DNA of 64,000 bases, from positions 56,247 to 120,246 of the forward strand of contig JAHHHF010000085.1 of the NCBI GenBank assembly GCA_019359495.1, in the 5' to 3' direction. The notes beneath the pieces were generated by a model. The model had not been told where the DNA came from and made no database searches. It saw nothing but the letters and a program-made list of their open reading frames with translations. Below, piece by piece: positions 57,731-64,000 of this stretch. How positions within the stretch are numbered: position 1 is the stretch's first letter; each line of letters starts with the position of its first letter. The translations under genes were made by a program, and so were the position numbers. Source of the DNA: Goleter apudmare HA4340-LM2 (GTDB taxonomy: Bacteria > Cyanobacteriota > Cyanobacteriia > Cyanobacteriales > Nostocaceae).

Positions 57731-59248
57731 ATGCCTCTATCAAATTCAGTCATTCGTCGTTACACGCCCCCCACTTGCACACTAGAAGTGTGGGCACAAA
57801 GTTCACCTTTGTCTCGGTGGATGGGGAAAACAGTTCTCAAGCAGCTAAATTTTGAACTGCGTTTTGACAATCCCCAATTGCCAGAAGAAAGTCGGGTTGC
57901 AATACAGGGCGATCGCGATCAACTCGAAGCTTTGTGTGATGCAGTTACTAGCTACGTACAAGAATTCCTCCACCAAACTCCAGATAACTTTTGGGTGAGT
58001 TTCTCCGGGCCTCAAGACTCTAGTAAAGTCTCTGATCAGTCGGCGTTAACAGATTTACAACAATCCCCACTTTCAGCTAACACTAAGACATTAAAAGCTT
58101 TTAATTCCCAAATACCAGGGACAAAAATCTACTTAGAACCTAGTAACTATTTAACTCATAATTTATTTCTGGGTTCCCTCGCCAGCCAGACATCTGGCCC
58201 TGTCATCCAACTGAGTCTACTGCAACTATTTGACTTAGCAACCGCCCTAGATGAATACTCGGCTGAGGTGATGGCCTTACCAAATCTGCACCGCAGCAGT
58301 TCCACTCATAGCTGGCCCGCTTGGACATCTGTTGCAGCTGTACTGGCATTAGGCGTGGGTTTATTGCCGGTGACTTGGCAATATGTTAACCAAACCAAAC
58401 CCAAGCAGCAAATAGCTACAACAACTGCACCTGAATCCGCAGAAGTTGCTATACAACCATCACCCTCATTAAACCTGGCTACACCCCAACCTGGACTCAC
58501 TCCAGACGATACTTTCCCACAACTGCCCAATTTAGCTGTCACTCCTCCACCTCCTACCTCTAGTTTGCCTGTCCCACCTCTACAGGCTCCTCCGAATACA
58601 GCTTTTTCCACAGCTGCCCAAAATCCCCCTAGTTCCGGTATCCCTACAACTTCTCCACCATCTCCAGGTAGTTTGAAGCTAACCCCTCCAGCATCAATTC
58701 CTTCAAGTGAAGCTGTTCTCCCTAAAAAGCGGGATTTACCACCAAATTTATCTCCTGCTAGCCCCAACATCACCCCATCACTACCCGCCATACCCAATCC
58801 CAGTACCCTTACTGAAGTACCAACCAATCCACAGCCACTGCCAGGTGGATTAAATACTGTTTCTAACGACCCTTCAGTCACTGATGATACTTCCCTAGCT
58901 AGGCGATTGCGGAACGCCGGCCAAGCTGTACCATCTCCGAAAGTTGCTACCAGTAGTACTCTATTTGACACCCCTCTGGTAACAGAAGCTAGAGAATATT
59001 TCCAAAAACGCTGGCAACCACCTACCGGATTAACGGAAACCCTGGAGTATAGTTTGATAGTAGCTGTTGATGGCACAATTGAACGCATTCTACCCCTCAA
59101 CAAGCCAGCTAGAGAATACATTGATAGTACGGGGATACCTGATATTGGTAAACCTTTTGTCTCGCCTAATAGAGTCGGCAAAAATCTCCGAATTCGAGCT
59201 GTTCTCAGTCCGAATGGGAAAGTGCAAGTACTTCCAGAGAATGAATAA
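57731..59248 (+). CDS. DUF4335 protein with Pro-rich linker and C-terminal domain
   Basis: 505 residues. The N-terminal ~190 residues (VIRRYTPPTCTLEVWAQSSP, RFDNPQLPEESRVAIQGDR, EPSNYLTHNLFLGSLA) are DUF4335. A membrane helix follows at ~197-215 (TSVAAVLALGVGLLPVTW), then a ~170-residue Pro/Ser/Thr-rich linker, then a C-terminal beta-rich domain (~410-505). The arrangement suggests a protein bridging the membrane. Function unknown. It probably works with the DUF3038 protein. Confidence 0.8.
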   Translation: MPLSNSVIRRYTPPTCTLEVWAQSSPLSRWMGKTVLKQLNFELRFDNPQLPEESRVAIQGDRDQLEALCDAVTSYVQEFLHQTPDNFWVSFSGPQDSSKVSDQSALTDLQQSPLSANTKTLKAFNSQIPGTKIYLEPSNYLTHNLFLGSLASQTSGPVIQLSLLQLFDLATALDEYSAEVMALPNLHRSSSTHSWPAWTSVAAVLALGVGLLPVTWQYVNQTKPKQQIATTTAPESAEVAIQPSPSLNLATPQPGLTPDDTFPQLPNLAVTPPPPTSSLPVPPLQAPPNTAFSTAAQNPPSSGIPTTSPPSPGSLKLTPPASIPSSEAVLPKKRDLPPNLSPASPNITPSLPAIPNPSTLTEVPTNPQPLPGGLNTVSNDPSVTDDTSLARRLRNAGQAVPSPKVATSSTLFDTPLVTEAREYFQKRWQPPTGLTETLEYSLIVAVDGTIERILPLNKPAREYIDSTGIPDIGKPFVSPNRVGKNLRIRAVLSPNGKVQVLPENE

Positions 59249-59502
59249 TCTGCCGTAACTCCAGTGAATCCACTGGATGCCAATTATTTATAAATGGAGA
59301 GTAGGGCCTGGGGTATTGAAGAAAATCATCCTTGGCCTTCTGCCTTGTCATAACGATAATTTTTAACACTGAGCTACTTATAGAATTCTGAAAGTGCGTT
59401 ACGGACTCCATCGTAACGCCCGCTACCACCTATGCTATGCTTCAGACCTGGCCTTGATGAGTATATTGATTTTCATCTAGCTACTTAATCAATAAAATAA
59501 AT

Positions 59503-60420
59503 ATGGGTGACAAATTAGACAACGAGACAGGTAACAACCAAATTTCCAGGGAGGCTGTAGATTGGCTACTCAAAAAGATTATCCACATCCCCAAAACCTG
59601 GCTAATTATTAGTACTATTTTTATCGTTCTCAGCACCTTTCAAATTAACAAAGGTGATAAATTAACGGTTAAATTTGAGGTGACGGGTACAACAGCAGTT
59701 TTTCTAGCCTTGGTTTGGTTACCATCTGTACTAAAGATTTTTGCTTTGACTGGAGGGGCAGTTAAAACTCCTGCTGGGGAAATTACTGGCTCCAGTATGA
59801 TGCCGATGTTACAGTCTCTAACTGGGGATACCTTGGGTTTTCTGATTGAGCAGACCAAGCTAGCAGAAGATGTTGCACCACCGCAACAACAGCTAGAAAT
59901 GCGGCAAATGCGCCATGAGTGGCAGAAAGAATATGCTTCACGAGTGCCGATATCAGAAGCACAACAGCAAATGGAACGTTTAAGCCAACGTTATAAGGAA
60001 TTGAGAAATTCCATGCCAGCAGGGGCAAAACGCACATTTGAAATGGAGTCGATCGCAGGTAGAATGCGAGCATTGGCACCAGAAATCAATTTTTCTCCTG
60101 AAGAGGTTGATCATCTACTCAAATCTAGCGACCAAGGTAAGCGATTATTGGGACTGTCTGTTGTGGAATGGTCTGGTGACCCGAATTATTTCTATACAAT
60201 TTTACAGATTATTTACAATTCAGAAACAGCTTTTGAGCAGACCTGTGCCTTGCGAGGTGCAGAAAAGATGGTGTCAAAGCTCAACGAGCAACAGAGAAAA
60301 GACTTGATCTCAGCACTAATCCATCAGCGCGATTTCAACGAAGCAGAGAAGCGTTGGATTAGACCTAATTCAAATCGGTGGTCACTGAGCGATCGCATCC
60401 TCTCAGCTTTAGAAGCATAG
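59503..60420 (+). CDS. Hypothetical membrane protein
   Basis: 305 residues, no family recognised. Two hydrophobic segments (WLIISTIFIVLSTF, ~33-46; TAVFLALVWLPSVLKIFAL, ~64-82) precede a long helical, charged C-terminal part (~120-305) with REMQQQ-like coiled-coil text (MERLSQRYKELRNSM). The last ~110 residues show repeated helices suggestive of a HEAT-like fold. The GTPase gene follows after 59 bp; they might be related. Function unknown. Confidence 0.6.
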   Translation: MGDKLDNETGNNQISREAVDWLLKKIIHIPKTWLIISTIFIVLSTFQINKGDKLTVKFEVTGTTAVFLALVWLPSVLKIFALTGGAVKTPAGEITGSSMMPMLQSLTGDTLGFLIEQTKLAEDVAPPQQQLEMRQMRHEWQKEYASRVPISEAQQQMERLSQRYKELRNSMPAGAKRTFEMESIAGRMRALAPEINFSPEEVDHLLKSSDQGKRLLGLSVVEWSGDPNYFYTILQIIYNSETAFEQTCALRGAEKMVSKLNEQQRKDLISALIHQRDFNEAEKRWIRPNSNRWSLSDRILSALEA

Positions 60421-60479
60421 TCCCATGAAGCATCATAAAATGATAAACAGGGTGTAGTAAAAATCTAGCTGCTGTTTGG

Positions 60480-61820
60480 ATGCCCATGACTGAGCAACAT
60501 GATGCTGACGGTAATTCAGCTAATTCTCAGCAGTCCAGTGAGCCAACTGGAGGTTTAACCGCCAAGTTGGGCAATCATGTCTGGACAAATCGCCTTGTTG
60601 GTGTGTGGAACAAAGCGACACAAAGTCTAGTGCAGCTCGTACCGCGAGAACAAGTAGCACAGACGGTGATGAAATGGTTTAGCGTTAGCGAAACGCAAAT
60701 TGCAGAGATTTTAGAGACAGTCCGGGCTGAACTACCAACTACTGAAGCCTTGCTGATTGGTAAACCCCAAGCAGGTAAAAGTTCCATTGTGCGGGGGCTG
60801 ACAGGGGTTTCGGCGGAAATTGTCGGCCAGGGATTTCGTCCCCATACGCAAAACACTCAGCGCTATGCTTATCCTTCCAATGACCTACCTTTACTGATTT
60901 TTACTGATACTGTTGGTTTGGGAGATGTCAACCAAGATACTCAGCTAATTATTCAAGAGTTGGTGGGAGATTTACAACAGTCAAGTCGCAGCGCCAGAGT
61001 GCTGATTCTGACTGTGAAAATCAATGACTTTGCTACAGATACACTAGGACAAATTGCTCAGGAGTTACGTCAAAAATATCCCGACATTCCCTGTTTGTTG
61101 GCAATTACTTGCTTGCATGAAATCTATCCTCCCGGTATAGATGATCATCCTGCCTATCCGCCAAACTATGAAGAGGTAAACCGAGCCTACACGGCAATTC
61201 AAGAAGCCTTTGCCAAAGTTTATGATCGTTCCGTCCTGATTGACTTCACTCTAGAAGAAGACGGCTATAATCCAGTATTTTACGGCTTAGAAGCGCTGCG
61301 GGATACCCTGGCAGACTTACTCCCAGAGGCGGAAGCCAGGGCAATATATCAGTTATTAGATCGAGAAGAGGCTAGCAAGCAACTTGGCAACATCTACCGG
61401 GATGCTGGACGCCGTTATATGTTACCGTTTGCGATTATGGCAGCTACCTTGGCAGCTGTACCATTGCCCTTTGCTACCATGCCCGTGTTGACGGCCTTAC
61501 AAGTCTCAATGGTGGGACTTTTAGGAAAATTATATGGACAAACATTAACCCCATCACAAGCGGGGGGTATTGTGAGTGCGATCGCCGGTGGTTTTTTCGC
61601 CCAAGCGATCGCCCGCGAGTTAATCAAATTCTTGCCTGGTTTTGGTAGCGTGATTGCTGCATCTTGGGCAGCAGCCTATACTTGGGCGCTGGGTGAGGGT
61701 GCTTGTGTTTACTTCGGTGACTTAATGGGCGGTAAAAAACCAGACCCCGAAAAAATTCAATCTGTGATGCAAGAAGCTTTTCAAGTAGCAAAAAAGCGTT
61801 TTCAGGGAATTAAACCTTAA
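60480..61820 (+). CDS. GTPase with DUF697 membrane domain
   Basis: 446 residues. Residues 94-102 GKPQAGKSS are the G1 P-loop and FTDTVGLGD the G3 motif; the usual G4 NKxD is not clear (TCLHE). The C-terminal ~150 residues are DUF697-like with hydrophobic helices (LPFAIMAATLAAVPLPF, GGIVSAIAGGFFAQAIA). Such proteins are linked to membrane remodelling or chloroplast/cyanobacterial division and import functions. It lies just after the hypothetical membrane protein. Confidence 0.82.
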   Translation: MPMTEQHDADGNSANSQQSSEPTGGLTAKLGNHVWTNRLVGVWNKATQSLVQLVPREQVAQTVMKWFSVSETQIAEILETVRAELPTTEALLIGKPQAGKSSIVRGLTGVSAEIVGQGFRPHTQNTQRYAYPSNDLPLLIFTDTVGLGDVNQDTQLIIQELVGDLQQSSRSARVLILTVKINDFATDTLGQIAQELRQKYPDIPCLLAITCLHEIYPPGIDDHPAYPPNYEEVNRAYTAIQEAFAKVYDRSVLIDFTLEEDGYNPVFYGLEALRDTLADLLPEAEARAIYQLLDREEASKQLGNIYRDAGRRYMLPFAIMAATLAAVPLPFATMPVLTALQVSMVGLLGKLYGQTLTPSQAGGIVSAIAGGFFAQAIARELIKFLPGFGSVIAASWAAAYTWALGEGACVYFGDLMGGKKPDPEKIQSVMQEAFQVAKKRFQGIKP

Positions 61821-61913
61821 TTTACCAATGTAATGTCTTGTCACCAACATTGATCAAAATATTGCCTGTCTCTAGTTTTTCAGCAAACCCTATTTCAGCA
61901 AATTCCCAAAATA

Positions 61914-62639
61914 TTAGGCTTCTGGCTCGACTCCCAAAGCACGTAATTGAGCAATTAGGCGATCGGCCCGTTGGCGTTCTTGTTCAGCCCTTTCGTCACC
62001 AGACAACAACAAATTACCTTGCAAATCCCACCACCGTAGCCAGGGTAATTCCGCATTTTGATATTCTCCTTGCCAAATTCCTAACTCAACTCTTATAGGA
62101 GCAATAGGATAATGTCCTCGTTCATTTGGTGTTAATAACTGATATTGTCCACCAATTAATTCATAAACTTCTACACTGGCTTTCTTCACTTCATAAATGC
62201 CGTAGAAGGGAGGACGAATCACCTGCTCATAAATCCAAAATTTGCCCTTCCAAGGGGTTTTGTCTCGCTCCTCGCTACCATCCCCTGAGATAAATTCCAA
62301 TGCAATCAAGGGGGCGATAAATTCTCGCCACAGCACGTAAGAACGGCGCATTAACCCATCGAGCAAAGGCGGTACATTCCCTACATAAAACCAATCAGGT
62401 GCTTCTGCTCCTTTTTCTGGTGGGTCGGTCAAGCGCCAGTAAATACCTAAATCCTGACCGATACAATATTGACCATCGGGATGTAATTGCTTGAGAACAG
62501 GTGTAATGGAGTCAGTCAGTAAGATGCTTTGCGGATGCTCTTGCCAGTTTTTCACAAAGGTTCCGTCTGATTCTGGTAGCTGCGTATGGTCTGGGAATGG
62601 GGTGAGTTCTTCTGTAGCTGGATTGCTTGCAGAGGTCAT
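61914..62639 (-). CDS. Uma2-family endonuclease-like protein (DUF820)
   Basis: 241 residues. The Uma2 restriction-endonuclease-like core is read in AEAPDWFYVGNVP (Asp), APLIALEFISGDGSEERD (acidic Glu/Asp) and YGIYEVKKASVEVYEL (Glu-x-Lys). These proteins are very abundant in cyanobacteria; their role is unclear. The C-terminal ~35 residues are helical (ERAEQERQRADRLIAQLRAL). Its 5' end and upstream DNA are duplicated around the vapBC-type module. Confidence 0.85.
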   Translation of the reverse strand: MTSASNPATEELTPFPDHTQLPESDGTFVKNWQEHPQSILLTDSITPVLKQLHPDGQYCIGQDLGIYWRLTDPPEKGAEAPDWFYVGNVPPLLDGLMRRSYVLWREFIAPLIALEFISGDGSEERDKTPWKGKFWIYEQVIRPPFYGIYEVKKASVEVYELIGGQYQLLTPNERGHYPIAPIRVELGIWQGEYQNAELPWLRWWDLQGNLLLSGDERAEQERQRADRLIAQLRALGVEPEA

Positions 62640-62702
62640 AAGGCTACCTTTGCTTGGGGGTCGTATTTTAGTTTAGCAATCAAGGTGAGGCGGGGCGATC
62701 GC
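62621..62702. repeat. Direct repeat, copy 1 (Uma2 5' region)
   Basis: 82 bp matching 63429-63510 with five mismatches, all in the left half; the right ~45 bp are identical. It ends in GGGGCGATCGC. It includes the Uma2 start codon (on the minus strand). Confidence 0.95.
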
Positions 62703-62705
62703 TCT

Positions 62706-63125
62706 CTAAATATTCTCCACCCACAGAAGATGATTTCTGTAGCTACTAGTTTTGAGAGCATTGTAAAATTTTTCGTCTGCTGTTACCATTTGGCATTGTT
62801 GAGTGATTGCCAACGCTAAGTATAAGCAATCATATACTGCTCGATCCGTTTGCAGGGCAGTATCTAGAGCCAGTGGCATCAATGGCTGACTCAAATAAAC
62901 TTCTACAGGAATAGAATTTAAATCTATCAGTGTTTGTCTAGCATTATCAGCAGTGTCTTCACCACGATGCACTCGCTTCCACAAGACATTTCCTACTTCT
63001 GGAAAGAAAAAATCGGGGACTAAAAAAATATGGTTACTTGCCAGTAAACGCCTAGCTGCATGTGAATATACTTCAGGAATAAACCACTTTATAGCAATAC
63101 TGGCATCTAAAACATACCGACTCAC
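62706..63125 (-). CDS. PIN-domain toxin (VapC type)
   Basis: 139 residues. VapC acidic residues occur in YVLDASIAIKWF (Asp7), then EVGNVLWK and RAVYDCLYLALA, and the last conserved Asp in MVTADEKFY. It is expected to be an endoribonuclease acting on tRNA or rRNA. It is downstream of and overlaps its antitoxin gene by four bases. Its stop codon is four bases from the HIP1 site that ends repeat copy 1. Confidence 0.9.
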   Translation of the reverse strand: MSRYVLDASIAIKWFIPEVYSHAARRLLASNHIFLVPDFFFPEVGNVLWKRVHRGEDTADNARQTLIDLNSIPVEVYLSQPLMPLALDTALQTDRAVYDCLYLALAITQQCQMVTADEKFYNALKTSSYRNHLLWVENI

Positions 63126-63376
63126 CGTTCTCTGTCCTCGCGGATGAGTTCAGTACTGTCACTGAAAGTTTTTCCTGCATACCTTACTTGCGCGCGTGCT
63201 ACAGCTTCTCTAGCTTTTTCCATATCGCCGCCAGTGTGGTAATATCCAACTTTCTCAGTTGCTTGCTGTAGGATATTTTTTAGCTCGTCCTGCAAAGACC
63301 GACCATGTTGCTTGGCAAGAGTCTCCAGTTTTTCTAAAATAATTGGGTCTAAATTTTCAACTAGGATTTGAGCCAT
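63122..63376 (-). CDS. FitA-like ribbon-helix-helix antitoxin (VapB type)
   Basis: 84 residues. AQILVENLDPIILEKLETLAKQHGRSLQDELKNILQQA is a FitA/VapB ribbon-helix-helix with the expected Asn, Arg and Lys in the strand; the tail (GKTFSDSTELIREDRER) wraps the toxin. It is first in the operon with the PIN gene. It probably represses its own promoter. Confidence 0.88.
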   Translation of the reverse strand: MAQILVENLDPIILEKLETLAKQHGRSLQDELKNILQQATEKVGYYHTGGDMEKAREAVARAQVRYAGKTFSDSTELIREDRER

Positions 63377-63428
63377 AGTTCAGGATTGTTTAGTTGCCTC
63401 TGTTGAAGATTTTAAGATGGTTTAGTGG

Positions 63429-63510
63429 GATTGGTTGCAGAAGTTATGAGGCTACCTTTGCTTGAGGGTCGTATTTTAGTTTAGCAATCAAGGTGAGGCG
63501 GGGCGATCGC
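63429..63510. repeat. Direct repeat, copy 2 (Uma2 5' region)
   Basis: 82 bp matching 62621-62702 with five mismatches. The Uma2 start codon position is changed to ATA (minus strand), so this copy cannot start the gene. Also ends at GGGGCGATCGC. Confidence 0.95.
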
Positions 63511-63570
63511 ATAAATTTTGCAAAGCTAGGCTGAAACTGCCAAGACTTTCTTACCTAATAATTTTAAATA

Positions 63571-63783
63571 TTACGTCCGATACTTCACTGTAGGCAGGTG
63601 GCGACCAATATAGCCAATAATGACTTGTCCTGGTTTTACTGGAAAGAAATGAATTCGCCAGTTGCAGAACCTCAATTTAACATGTCGTTCAAACAGGCGC
63701 TCTTTATCATCAGGACATCGAAAAGTTCTTTCTTTAGAATATTTATCAAGAGTTGTTTTACTCTCTCCCAGGGCAAACGCACC
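63571..63783 (-). pseudogene. Fragment of a small protein gene, N-terminus lost
   Basis: The minus strand reads GAFALGESKTTLDKYSKERT, CPDDKERLFERHVKLRF and VKPGQVIIGYIGRHLPTVKY to a stop at 63571; just upstream the same frame has a stop (TAA). The peptide has strong protein character and resembles a short protein common beside toxin-antitoxin modules in cyanobacteria, from memory. No start codon remains, so it is a remnant. Confidence 0.5.
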
Positions 63784-64000
63784 TTATTTCCTAACAAAAA
63801 CTAATAAGGATTTCAAAATCATTTATATAAATGCAAAATTTGGCAAAAAGATAAATAGAATAAATTGATTCTTTGCACAAATGTTGAATGCTGATATAAA
63901 ACTTTACATTTTTATTAAGACTAAGCCTAAAAAGCTGAAATTAGTCAACAAAACATAATCTCCTCAAACCAGTGAACATAACTGATTTTCTGACACATAC
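63784..64000. other. Right-edge non-coding region
   Basis: AT-rich, no gene or structure recognised before the window ends. Confidence 0.4.

Overview
The window reads as chromosome of a filamentous, heterocyst-type cyanobacterium close to Nostoc/Anabaena. The signs are dense HIP1 octamers (GCGATCGC), heptanucleotide short tandem repeats (units such as TTGGTCA and TTTGTCA) between genes, and cyanobacterial marker proteins: a high-light-inducible protein, tocopherol cyclase, a CruA/CruP-type flavoprotein, the DUF3038/DUF4335 pair, a LabA-type NYN protein, GuaB3 and LptC. The layout is mostly housekeeping genes, with small accessory insertions and wide repeat-rich gaps. All names rest on reading the translated sequence; no database search was run.

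Layout. 0-8 kb: the start of an FHA-domain protein (probably a class A PBP), a secreted 17-residue-repeat protein, bioY-lspA, and the phosphate operon pstSCAB with a Pho-box-like region and an intrinsic terminator. 8-16 kb: a pseudo-orthocaspase with TPR-like repeats, an Hli protein, an M23 peptidase, an LpxB-like protein, and an Rpn-family nuclease gene followed by a free-standing duplicate of its C-terminal segment, then a zone of decayed genes. 16-28 kb: a CruA/CruP-like flavoprotein, a coiled-coil protein, a beta-propeller protein, a DUF1980/DUF318 permease pair, a degenerate histidine kinase, a GH57 enzyme and tocopherol cyclase. 28-37 kb: tRNA-Arg(CCU), a YdcF-like protein, an AI-2E-family permease, and the lipid cluster plsX-fabH-fabD-plsC with pepA upstream. 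37-48 kb: a small gene split by a 123-bp MITE, repeat arrays, a hydrolase/acyltransferase pair, metG, a NYN protein, lptC and a PBP4-type carboxypeptidase. 48-64 kb: a LOG-family protein, trxA, guaB3, a tetR/GNAT divergent pair, a PIN toxin-antitoxin module between direct repeats upstream of mutS2, DUF3038/DUF4335, a GTPase, and a Uma2 gene whose upstream region holds a second PIN (vapBC-type) module, again between direct repeats.

How the parts fit. The phosphate operon is a complete ABC importer. plsX, fabH, fabD and plsC run from acyl-phosphate and fatty-acid initiation to phosphatidic acid and look like one transcription unit. LptC, the LpxB-like protein, the two peptidoglycan-related proteins and the M23 peptidase serve the envelope. 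Tocopherol cyclase, Hli and the CruA/CruP-like protein belong to photoprotection and pigment metabolism.

Most interesting structures. (1) An Rpn-type nuclease gene has a well-placed internal ribosome site before its C-terminal segment, and a separate 68-residue copy of exactly that segment follows it; this recalls the intragenic antitoxins reported for E. coli rpn genes. (2) Two unrelated PIN toxin-antitoxin modules each lie between direct repeats of the neighbouring gene's 5' region, and all four repeat copies end at GGGGCGATCGC. (3) A MITE with an 8-bp target duplication can be removed on paper to restore a 68-residue reading frame. (4) A caspase-fold protein and a histidine kinase have both lost key catalytic residues.
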